From: Verrucomicrobiia bacterium
GTDB lineage: Bacteria > Verrucomicrobiota > Verrucomicrobiia > Limisphaerales > JAEYXS01
NCBI GenBank assembly: GCA_036405135.1
Contig: DASWYF010000031.1
Span: 1 to 64,000 of the forward strand
Length of the DNA: 64,000 bases
Direction: 5' to 3'
Shown here: one piece after another, positions 39,849 through 46,456 of the stretch
How the letters are laid out: every line of letters starts with the position of its first letter
Position numbering within the stretch: position 1 is the stretch's first letter
Notes under the pieces: model-generated
Databases searched by the model: none
What the model was told of the DNA's origin: nothing
The model's input: only the letters and a program-made list of their open reading frames with translations
Position numbers and translations under genes: made by a program

Positions 39849-40766
39849 TCAATGCGTCATCGCGTAGAAGATGATGTTGATGCCGAGCGGAAAGGCCTTC
39901 TTCTCGGAGAACTCGCGGAAATAATATTCGTTCTCGCCTTCGCGCTCCCATCCGTCGCCATTGTCCGTGTTATGGCAGATCATCACCATCATGCGGCCCT
40001 TGTCATCCGAGATGGAACGGAAATGGACTTCCTTGGCATCGGGCCGTTCCCATGTGACACCGCTATACTGGCTGTCCGTGCCGGTCCCCACATTCGGCAC
40101 TTGCATGTGATTTTTCTCCAATTTCAGGTCGAACACACAATGGAAGATGGGATGATCCATCGGTACATCCACCACTTCGCGATCAGGGAACACGCGTTTG
40201 ATCTCGTAGTAAAAATTCTCCCACTCAGCTTCACCCCAAAAATCATCCACCATCAAGAAACCGCCATTGAGCAGATACTTCCGCAAGGCCACGACTTCTT
40301 CCTCGCTGAATTGCAAAGCGCCCGGTTCCACAATGTAGCAGAACGGATAGTTCAGCAGATCCGGATTGGTGATCTCCAAGCTGATGGGATTGGGATTCAC
40401 CTTGAGTGAAGTCATCTCCTGCAGACGATAGGACAAATTCAACTCAGCATCTGGCGCATCCGTGGTCCAGCGTCGTCCACCATATCCGCCAAAGCCATAA
40501 CGACCGCCGCTGGAGGTGTATTGGATGCGTACGAAGGTGAAGACATCCTTGGAAAGCTCCTTGTTCACCTCCCACACCGGGACACCGGCACGAGGATCAC
40601 TGCTGCGGCTATCGTAAGGAGAACGCATACGCCCCCCGGAACGCTGGGCAAAAGTGACGGCTGCCGTAGTGATGACAAGAGCGACGAAGATAAACCAACG
40701 TGATGCCCGCGAACTGAAGCGCCGAGGGGCGCTCGCTGGGCTGGCCTGTGATGTGGGCTCCGGCAT
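39849..40766 (-). CDS. DUF4159 domain protein
   Basis: The 305-residue protein has an N-terminal membrane or signal helix (WFIFVALVITTAAVTFAQR), a Gly/Arg/Tyr-rich linker (RYGFGGYGGRRW) and a DUF4159 domain: LSYRLQEMTSLKVNPNPISL, then FCYIVEPGALQFSEEEVVAL and LLNGGFLMVDDFWGEAEW. DUF4159 resembles the glutamine-amidotransferase-like fold and usually lies next to moxR/bat genes, as here. ATG 40766 (MPEPTSQ) is chosen; a TTG start at 40808 would add 14 residues. It is the promoter-proximal gene of the seven-gene operon. The function is unknown. Confidence 0.87.
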   Translation of the reverse strand: MPEPTSQASPASAPRRFSSRASRWFIFVALVITTAAVTFAQRSGGRMRSPYDSRSSDPRAGVPVWEVNKELSKDVFTFVRIQYTSSGGRYGFGGYGGRRWTTDAPDAELNLSYRLQEMTSLKVNPNPISLEITNPDLLNYPFCYIVEPGALQFSEEEVVALRKYLLNGGFLMVDDFWGEAEWENFYYEIKRVFPDREVVDVPMDHPIFHCVFDLKLEKNHMQVPNVGTGTDSQYSGVTWERPDAKEVHFRSISDDKGRMMVMICHNTDNGDGWEREGENEYYFREFSEKKAFPLGINIIFYAMTH

Positions 40767-40877
40767 ATCGGACTTCACGGCGTATCCATCTGGTATCGGG
40801 TAAACCAAACGGGCTGTCGCTGAGATTTAACTACGCCGGAATCAGGTCAGAAGCAAGCGGGGAGAACGGGTATTTTC

Positions 40878-40993
40878 TGAATGACGAATGACCAAGCACC
40901 AATGACGAGGGAATGAGCAATACCCAATGACTAAAATAGCGGCTTAAGTCATTGGCCATTCCTTGGTCATTCGGATTTCGTCATTGGTCATTT
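40878..40993. repeat. Inverted array of degenerate AATGAC/GTCATT repeats
   Basis: The left half has AATGAC-type units and the right half their reverse complements. Perfect arm pairs are CGAATGACCAAG (40885-40896) with CTTGGTCATTCG (40962-40973), CCAATGACGA (40899-40908) with TCGTCATTGG (40978-40987), and CCAATGACT (40924-40932) with AGTCATTGG (40947-40955). The whole could fold as a long imperfect hairpin. It lies between the DUF4159 and yacG genes, and its right end contains the last codons and stop of yacG. Read as protein it gives the MTNDEIRMTKE type of spurious peptide. Confidence 0.7.
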
Positions 40994-41214
40994 CTTTCTG
41001 GCTTATCAAGATACTCCCCCGGCGGCAGCTCCTCATAGCCCTTGAAATGCTCGGGCTTGAGCGGTTCAGAGATCTTGTTTTCCTCGTCGAGCCACTTGCC
41101 GAGGTCGAGCAAGCGGCAGCGGCTCGAGCAAAAAGGCCCGAACTTACCCTCAAACCACGCCCCGCGCTTCTTGCAGGTCAGGCACTTCACTTCTGGTAAC
41201 GGCTTGTCACTCAT
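40981..41214 (-). CDS. yacG: DNA gyrase inhibitor YacG
   Basis: The 77-residue protein has the YacG zinc finger: CLTCKKRG followed by FCSSRCRLLDLGKWL, a C-x2-C...C-x3-C site. In E. coli YacG binds GyrB and blocks DNA binding by gyrase. ATG 41214 (MSDKPLPEVK) fits the family; a much longer in-frame extension upstream overlaps the divergent gene and is spurious. The last residues (RNDQ) are encoded by the AATGAC repeat array, so the extreme C-terminus was probably rewritten by the repeat. The gene is divergent from the MGMT-like gene, with 84 bases between starts. Confidence 0.9.
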   Translation of the reverse strand: MSDKPLPEVKCLTCKKRGAWFEGKFGPFCSSRCRLLDLGKWLDEENKISEPLKPEHFKGYEELPPGEYLDKPERNDQ

Positions 41215-41298
41215 GTGTTCTATCTGCTGCTGTTCTTTTGCGGCTCGACCCTTTGCTTGTCCAGAGATAATACTACCACAACCTATCCACCAATCCTC

Positions 41299-41781
41299 AT
41301 GAAAGCCCGCAAAACTTGGCGCGAAAAATTGGCTGACGATAAAGATCTGCCCAAAGTCGTGCACATCAAGCCCGGGGACCGCGCCCGCTGGAAAGGCGCG
41401 ACGCTCGTCGTCCCCGCCCCGCGCGAAGTGGATGCGTTGATGCAAAAGGTACCAAAAGGAAAACTGGTCACTATCAACGAACTTCGCACTGCGCTTGCTC
41501 GCAAACATGGCACCGAGGTAGGCTGTCCCATCACCACCGGCATCTTTTCCTGGATCGCCGCACATGCCGCCATGGAGGATGAAACGGCTGGAAAGAAACG
41601 CGTCACACCTTATTGGCGGACACTCAAGGTGGGCGGTGAATTGAATCCAAAATATCCCGGGGGGATTGAAAACCTCCGTCAACGATTGGAGGGCGAAGGC
41701 CACAAAGTCATCCAAAAGGGAAAGAAGTTTCTGGTGGAAGATTATCAGAAAGCGATGGTTCAGCAGGAAAAGCTGGTGTGA
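41299..41781 (+). CDS. MGMT-family-like protein (no PCHR active site)
   Basis: The 160-residue protein resembles the winged-helix DNA-binding part of O6-alkylguanine-DNA alkyltransferases (VPKGKLVTINELRTALARKH). It then has VGCPITTGIFSWIAAHAAME and TPYWRTLKVGGELNPKYPGG. The alkyltransferase PCHR motif is absent; a cysteine sits in VGCPITTG. Proteins with this pattern are commonly labelled MGMT family without a tested function. ATG 41299 is chosen because the 28-residue upstream extension is hydrophobic and overlaps the divergent yacG start region. A repeat element begins two bases after its stop. Confidence 0.7.
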   Translation: MKARKTWREKLADDKDLPKVVHIKPGDRARWKGATLVVPAPREVDALMQKVPKGKLVTINELRTALARKHGTEVGCPITTGIFSWIAAHAAMEDETAGKKRVTPYWRTLKVGGELNPKYPGGIENLRQRLEGEGHKVIQKGKKFLVEDYQKAMVQQEKLV

Positions 41782-41782
41782 C

Positions 41783-41937
41783 GGAGCGTGCCCGTCCTCG
41801 GGCACAGCAACGTCCATAAGCACAGGTGAGCTAGTTTCGCCTGAGTCTGCCGCATGAAACGACTTTCTTATGCGCTCAAATTTCTGTAAGCCGCTTGCAG
41901 CATTTCACCTTGCTGTGCCCGGGGCCGGGCACGCTCC
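41783..41937. mobile_element. MITE-like element with 28-bp terminal inverted repeats
   Basis: The ends at 41783-41810 and 41910-41937 are reverse complements at 26 of 28 positions. Each arm is itself a palindrome (GTGCCCG-TCCT-CGGGCAC on the left, GTGCCCGGGGCCGGGCAC on the right). The 99-base interior has no coding potential. The element fills the gap between the MGMT-like gene and the thioredoxin gene. No target-site duplication is evident, so a non-mobile palindromic repeat pair is also possible. Confidence 0.5.
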
Positions 41938-41943
41938 AGCAGT

Positions 41944-41981
41944 CTTTACGTTTCACGCATTACACGTTACGTATCACCCAT
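41944..41981 (+). repeat. Degenerate TTACG/TCAC tandem repeat touching the thioredoxin gene start
   Basis: The tract reads as loose repeats of TTTACGTTTCACG, CATTACACG and TTACGTATCACCC, and ends directly before ATG 41983. It leaves no normal Shine-Dalgarno sequence for that gene. Low-complexity tracts of this kind recur between genes in this window. Confidence 0.5.
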
Positions 41982-41982
41982 C

Positions 41983-42789
41983 ATGAGTCACGAGTTGCAG
42001 GATTTTCAGAAGGATGTTTTGGAGCGGAGCCAGCAGGTGCCCGTGCTGGTGGATTTCTGGGCGCCTTGGTGTGGTCCGTGTAAGATGCTGGGACCGATCC
42101 TCGACAAGCTCGCCACGGAAGCTCATGGCCGCTGGGAACTCGTGAAGGTGAACACCGAGGTGCATCAGGAACTCGCGATGCAATTCGAGATCGCCAGTAT
42201 TCCGGCGCTGAAGCTTTTCGTGAACGGTCAAGTCGTGCATGAACTGGCCGGTGCCTTGCCGGAGGCTGAGTTGCGTCGCTGGCTGAACAAGAACCTCCCC
42301 TCTCCTTCCGCTGGCATTGTGAAAGAAGCGCGGCGACTGGCGAGTGAAGGCCAGTTCGCTGAGGCGATGAATCAACTCGAAACCGCACTCGACCTCGACT
42401 CTGGCGACGAAGCGGCAGTTCTGCTCATGGCTGAGTGCCAACTGGCGGCGAACCCGTCCGCCGTCAGCGGCACTTTGAAAACCATCACAGAATCCTCAGA
42501 CAATGCGACCAAGGCCAACGCGCTCAGGGAACTGGCCCGACTGCGCCAGTCCGCCAAGGAACTTCCCACGGGTAAAGGTAAAGCAACATTCATTGCCGGA
42601 TTGACCGCCTTGGAAACCTTGGATTACGTCACGGCTTTGGAGAATTGGATCAAAGTCATCGAAACAGACCGCAAGTATCACAACGAGGCGGCCAAGGCAG
42701 GCTGCAAGGGCATCTTCCAGATTCTGGGCATTCGGCACCCTATTTCCGAGCGGTTCCATCGCGCCTTCTCCAGCGCAGTCAACTGCTAG
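41983..42789 (+). CDS. Thioredoxin-domain co-chaperone, CnoX/YbbN-like
   Basis: The 268-residue protein begins with a thioredoxin fold: VLVDFWAPWCGPCKMLGPIL with the active site W29-CGPC, and the cis-proline region SIPALKLF. A helical TPR-like C-terminal part follows (about 110-268; AEAMNQLETALDLDSGDEAA). This two-part layout matches CnoX (YbbN), a holdase that also protects thiols and hands clients to GroEL and DnaK. Unlike E. coli CnoX, whose motif has lost the redox pair, this one keeps CGPC and should be redox-active. A likely terminator follows the stop. Confidence 0.88.
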   Translation: MSHELQDFQKDVLERSQQVPVLVDFWAPWCGPCKMLGPILDKLATEAHGRWELVKVNTEVHQELAMQFEIASIPALKLFVNGQVVHELAGALPEAELRRWLNKNLPSPSAGIVKEARRLASEGQFAEAMNQLETALDLDSGDEAAVLLMAECQLAANPSAVSGTLKTITESSDNATKANALRELARLRQSAKELPTGKGKATFIAGLTALETLDYVTALENWIKVIETDRKYHNEAAKAGCKGIFQILGIRHPISERFHRAFSSAVNC

Positions 42790-42803
42790 CGGCGTGACTG
42801 CTT

Positions 42804-42836
42804 ATCGCCCAAGGTGTTAGGCGATGTTATTTTTTG
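42804..42836 (+). terminator. Probable intrinsic terminator after the thioredoxin gene
   Basis: ATCGCC (42804-42809) pairs with GGCGAT (42820-42825) around a 10-base loop, followed by GTTATTTTTTG. The stem is short but correctly placed 15 bases after the stop. Confidence 0.4.
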
Positions 42837-42882
42837 CCATTTTTCTCCTGAGAACGGCAAACAACCTGCTATTTGGACATGT

Positions 42883-43347
42883 ATGTTTAGCTGGTTGCGC
42901 AAGACACTGAACCCGGAAGAAGAGATTCGCCAGAACCAGGCCAAAGCAGCAGCAGGTGATGCCGAGGCCCAGTTCCGCGTGGCTGTGTATCATATCGAGG
43001 GCAAATTGGGCGATCCCGATACGATGCAGGCAGCGCAGTGGTTTAAGCGCGCTGCAGAGCTAGGTCACCGGGATGCGCAATACAATCTCGGCGTGATGTA
43101 TTCCGTGGGCCGCGGCGTTCCGAAGGACTATCCCCTCGCCCTCAAATGGTTACGCATGGCCGCCGAACAGAATTGCCCGGATGCCCAGTATCTTTTAGGC
43201 AAGTTCCTCGCCCTCGGTAAAGGGGCGAAAGGCACACAGCCAGAAGCTTTCCGTTGGCTGGATCTGGCTGCGGAACAAGGAAATGAAGAAGCAAAAGGCT
43301 TGCTCGCCACCTTGCGCCCTCAATCTGCCGAAGCGGTGAAGGCGTAG
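42883..43347 (+). CDS. Sel1-repeat protein
   Basis: The 154-residue protein carries three Sel1-type (SLR) repeats: DAEAQFRVAVYHIEGKLG, HRDAQYNLGVMYSVGRGVPK followed by ALKWLRMAAEQ, and CPDAQYLLGKFLALGKGAK followed by AFRWLDLAAEQ. Sel1 proteins are helical scaffolds for protein interactions. ATG 42883 (MFSWLRKTL) is preferred; an in-frame start at 42814 would cover the terminator of the upstream gene. No signal peptide is evident. A second, secreted Sel1 protein lies at 45349-46407. Confidence 0.85.
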   Translation: MFSWLRKTLNPEEEIRQNQAKAAAGDAEAQFRVAVYHIEGKLGDPDTMQAAQWFKRAAELGHRDAQYNLGVMYSVGRGVPKDYPLALKWLRMAAEQNCPDAQYLLGKFLALGKGAKGTQPEAFRWLDLAAEQGNEEAKGLLATLRPQSAEAVKA

Positions 43348-43443
43348 TTTTGTTCCGAGTATATTCCGGACTCTCAGTAGTCAAAAGGTTTCAGTTGCAG
43401 CCTCCGCAGCGGATGCTCATCTTTGAGGAAGCCCAAGCTGACT

Positions 43444-43893
43444 ATGAGCGCACAAGTGATCCACTTCTTCAGACCGGAAGACGCCTATGGTGGCTTCTCC
43501 AATCACTCGGCTCATGCTATAGAACTGCACGGCAAGCGCTGGTCCACGACGGAGCATTATTTTCAGGCACAGAAATTCGTCGGCACCGAGCAGGAGGAGA
43601 AAATCCGGTTGGAGCCGTCCTCGCAGGTCGCAGCGCAAATGGGGCGCGACCGCTCTTTCCCCATTCGCAAGGATTGGGAAGCCGTGAAGGAAAACCTGAT
43701 GCGGGAAGCGTTGCTGGCCAAGTTCACCCAGCACGCGGACTTGAAAGCATTACTGCTCTCCACCGGCGATGCGCAAATCGTGGAACACACGCCCTCTGAT
43801 GCTTATTGGGGCGATGGCGCGGATGGTTGCGGCAAGAACCGGCTCGGCATCTTGCTGATGGAAATCCGCCAAAAGCTCCGCGAGGGAAATTAA
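43444..43893 (+). CDS. NADAR-domain N-glycosidase (YbiA-like)
   Basis: The 149-residue protein matches the NADAR/YbiA family over its whole length: FSNHSAHAIELHGKRWSTTEHYFQAQKF (read in two parts), MGRDRSFPIRKDW, then TPSDAYWGDGADGCGKNRLGILLM. YbiA-type enzymes cleave N-glycosidic bonds of riboflavin-pathway intermediates; other NADAR members reverse ADP-ribosylation of guanine. Which applies here cannot be told. ATG 43444 has AGGAAG 12 bases upstream; a TTG start at 43423 would add seven residues. It precedes the CCA enzyme by 45 bases, possibly in one transcript. Confidence 0.9.
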   Translation: MSAQVIHFFRPEDAYGGFSNHSAHAIELHGKRWSTTEHYFQAQKFVGTEQEEKIRLEPSSQVAAQMGRDRSFPIRKDWEAVKENLMREALLAKFTQHADLKALLLSTGDAQIVEHTPSDAYWGDGADGCGKNRLGILLMEIRQKLREGN

Positions 43894-43938
43894 GAAAGTT
43901 TGGGATTTTTCGATTCAGGGGTTAAAGGAGAGGCAGTC

Positions 43939-45342
43939 ATGGGTGAAGCGGGCAAAGGCAATTTCACGCTCCCGGAAGAATTGGAGCGTATTTTACTGGA
44001 AACAGATGCGTTGCAGGAAGCGTATCTGGTGGGTGGCTGCGTACGCGACTGGTTCCTCGGCTCGGCTCAGAAGGATTTCGATATCGAAGTCTTCGGCATC
44101 ACCTATGAGCAATTGGAAAAAGCACTGCGCAAATGGGGGCGCGTTGATCTGGTAGGTCGTTCCTTCGGCGTCGTGAAGCTGACGATGCGTTCGGGTGCGA
44201 CTTATGATTTCTCACTGCCGCGCCGGGATTCAAAGATCGCTGCTGGCCACAGAGGCTTCACCATCACCTTCGATCCGGACATCACTCCGAAAGAAGCGGC
44301 TGCACGGCGTGATTACACCATCAACGCGCTGATGTACAGTCCACGCAAAGGCGCGTTGCTGGATCACTACGGCGGTGTGGCAGACCTGAAGCAGCGTGTT
44401 CTCCGGCATACGAGCGAGGCATTCACGGAAGATCCCTTGCGTGTGTTGCGCGGAATGCAGTTTGCCGCACGCTTCAATCTGACTGTCGCGCCTGAAACAG
44501 TGAAGCTGTGCCGTAGTATCAAGGATACTTACCGCGAATTGGCCGTGGAACGTGTGCGTGAAGAGTGGTTCAAGTGGGCATCCAAGAGCGTCACGCCTTC
44601 ACGCGGTCTGCATTTCCTCCGCGACACTGGCTGGATCGAACATTTCCCCGAGGTGCTGGCATTGATCGATGTGCCGCAGGAGCCAGAGTGGCATCCTGAA
44701 GGCGATGTCTACACGCACACCAGCCTGTGCTGTGATGCCATGGCGCGCCTGTCTCTCTGGCAACAGAAGGACGAAACCTCTCGTATCGTCTACATGCTCG
44801 CGATACTCGCGCATGACTTCGCCAAGCCACAGACCACTTCGCGTGCTCTAAGAGATGGCGTATGGCGCATCGTCTCACCGGGTCACGAAGAGGCGGGCGG
44901 TCCGATAGCTGAGAGATTCCTGGAACGCATCGCGGCACCCAACGCGATCCGTGAACGCATCATTCCTTTGGTTGTGAATCATCTAGCACACTTGAACGCA
45001 GCTTCAGCACGAGGGGTAAGGAGATTGGCAAAGCGTTTGGTGCCAGAGACGATCGAGGGATTGTGCCTCGTCATCGAGGCCGATCACAGCGGGCGTCCAC
45101 CGAAACCGCCCGGTTTGCCGAAAGGCGGCCAAATGTTGCTGGAGATGGCGGAAGAGATGAATTTGAAAGCATCGGCTCCCAAGCCGATCTTGCTGGGACG
45201 TGATCTCATCGCGAAGGGCATGTCACCCGGCAAACAATTCGGTGCGATCTTGGAAGCCGCGTTTGAAGCGCAGCTCGAAGGTAAATTTACCGACCACGCC
45301 GGAGCGCTGCAATGGCTGGAAGAAACCTTGCGTGCCGAATGA
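43939..45342 (+). CDS. cca: CCA-adding tRNA nucleotidyltransferase with HD domain
   Basis: The 467-residue class II nucleotidyltransferase has the G-G-C-V-R-D motif (YLVGGCVRDWFLG), catalytic carboxylates in KDFDIEVFG, motif RRDYTINALMYSP, and EDPLRVLRGMQFAARF. A C-terminal HD-type phosphohydrolase-like region (HTSLCCDAM...LAILAHDFAKP) follows. It repairs or adds the 3' CCA of tRNAs; note that the tRNA-Arg in this window encodes CCA. ATG 43939 is supported by AGGAG eight bases upstream; an in-frame start 13 codons earlier lacks one. It converges on the Sel1 gene with six bases between stops. Confidence 0.93.
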   Translation: MGEAGKGNFTLPEELERILLETDALQEAYLVGGCVRDWFLGSAQKDFDIEVFGITYEQLEKALRKWGRVDLVGRSFGVVKLTMRSGATYDFSLPRRDSKIAAGHRGFTITFDPDITPKEAAARRDYTINALMYSPRKGALLDHYGGVADLKQRVLRHTSEAFTEDPLRVLRGMQFAARFNLTVAPETVKLCRSIKDTYRELAVERVREEWFKWASKSVTPSRGLHFLRDTGWIEHFPEVLALIDVPQEPEWHPEGDVYTHTSLCCDAMARLSLWQQKDETSRIVYMLAILAHDFAKPQTTSRALRDGVWRIVSPGHEEAGGPIAERFLERIAAPNAIRERIIPLVVNHLAHLNAASARGVRRLAKRLVPETIEGLCLVIEADHSGRPPKPPGLPKGGQMLLEMAEEMNLKASAPKPILLGRDLIAKGMSPGKQFGAILEAAFEAQLEGKFTDHAGALQWLEETLRAE

Positions 45343-45348
45343 CGCCGA

Positions 45349-46407
45349 TTACTTGGCGGCAGGCTTGTTCAGCTTCTCCGCGCGGTCTTTCGCATCCGCC
45401 AGTTGCTCAGGCGTCATCTCTTTTTCCAGCAGTGCGAGGATTTCCTTACCAAAACCCCGTGAGCTCGCGAGGCTGATCCAACGATAGGCTTCCACCAGAT
45501 CTTTCTTCACCCCCACACCTGTGCGATAGAGCGAGCCGAGACTGATCTGAGAAAAGGCTTCACCTTGTTCTGCCGCTTTCTGATAAAGCTCGGCAGCCTT
45601 AGCCGGATCACGATCGACAGCGATACCGTTCTCGTAGAAGCGCCCCATGTTGGCGATGCAGTTCAGTTCGCCCGCCTCCACACCGCGTTGATACCAGTAC
45701 ATCGCATCCTGATTGCTCTGGCCGATGCCATGACCGCGCTCGTAGCAATAGCCCATCTTGAAATAGGCTTTGGAATTCTTGAGCTGGGCGGCATTGCGAT
45801 AATATTTGAATGCCTCGGGCAGATCACGGATGCCGGCTTCACCCGTGAAATAGAGATCACCCAAGCGCATATTGGCTTCGCTATCCCCGGCTGAAGCGGC
45901 CTTCTGATACATCTTCACCGTTTCAGCGGCGTTGTTGCCAGTGGATTCCTTGGCGCGCGCGACTTTGAAGGCGGATTCTGCGATACCACCTTCCGCCGCC
46001 GCGCGATGCCATTTCAAGGCTTGCTCCTTGTCTGCTGCCCCGCCCTTGCCTTGTTCGAACATCATGGCGGCTTTTGCTGCCGCGCGGATGTGGCCGTTCT
46101 CAGCGGCTTTTACATACCATTCACGGGCCTTGGCCATGTCTGAACTTTCCATGACCAGACCAAGGAAAAATTGGGCGTCGGGATAACCGGCCTCAGCCGC
46201 ACCTGTGATCAGGGCCGTGGCCTCTCCCTTCTCTTTTTCCGAAGTGGCTATGTCCAGCAAGTGCATGCCGCGCTCGAAATTGTTCACTGCCGCCATCTTC
46301 TTGGGATCGATCGCTACCGGACCAGGTGCAGGCAAAGACTTCGGTTCCGCAGCGGAAGCATTCAGCATCGGCACGATCAAGCACAAGGAAAGTAATGGGC
46401 GCCACAT
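45349..46407 (-). CDS. Secreted Sel1-repeat protein
   Basis: The 352-residue protein has a signal peptide (MWRPLLSLCLIVPMLNASAA) and about seven Sel1-type repeats, for example YPDAQFFLGLVMESSDMAKA, AYFKMGYCYERGHGIGQSN and FSQISLGSLYRTGVGVKKD. It should act in the periplasm as a protein-binding scaffold; homologous repeats occur in envelope-stress and secretion regulators, but the partner here is unknown. The start is ATG 46407. The DEAD-box gene upstream on the same strand is 49 bases away, with a hairpin in the gap. Confidence 0.88.
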   Translation of the reverse strand: MWRPLLSLCLIVPMLNASAAEPKSLPAPGPVAIDPKKMAAVNNFERGMHLLDIATSEKEKGEATALITGAAEAGYPDAQFFLGLVMESSDMAKAREWYVKAAENGHIRAAAKAAMMFEQGKGGAADKEQALKWHRAAAEGGIAESAFKVARAKESTGNNAAETVKMYQKAASAGDSEANMRLGDLYFTGEAGIRDLPEAFKYYRNAAQLKNSKAYFKMGYCYERGHGIGQSNQDAMYWYQRGVEAGELNCIANMGRFYENGIAVDRDPAKAAELYQKAAEQGEAFSQISLGSLYRTGVGVKKDLVEAYRWISLASSRGFGKEILALLEKEMTPEQLADAKDRAEKLNKPAAK

Positions 46408-46419
46408 ACGGATAGAGTG

Positions 46420-46445
46420 AACTTGATGCAGGGTAAAATCAAGTT
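46420..46445 (-). other. Hairpin between helicase and Sel1 genes
   Basis: AACTTGAT (46420-46427) pairs perfectly with ATCAAGTT (46438-46445) around a 10-base loop. No T-tract follows on the minus strand, so it is not a classic terminator. It may protect the upstream transcript end or influence Sel1 translation, as it ends 13 bases before that start. Confidence 0.35.
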
Positions 46446-46456
46446 TGGCAGAGACT

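Noticed and set aside
40944-41153. Frame ending MTNDEIRMTKEWPMT
   Set aside because: It is the translated AATGAC repeat; such peptides recur wherever this repeat occurs and are not genes.
41299-41781. Active O6-alkylguanine-DNA alkyltransferase
   Set aside because: The PCHR active-site motif is missing; only a related winged-helix pattern is visible.
40981-41823. 280-residue reading of the yacG frame
   Set aside because: Only the last 77 residues match YacG. The extension overlaps the divergent MGMT-like gene and has no family similarity.
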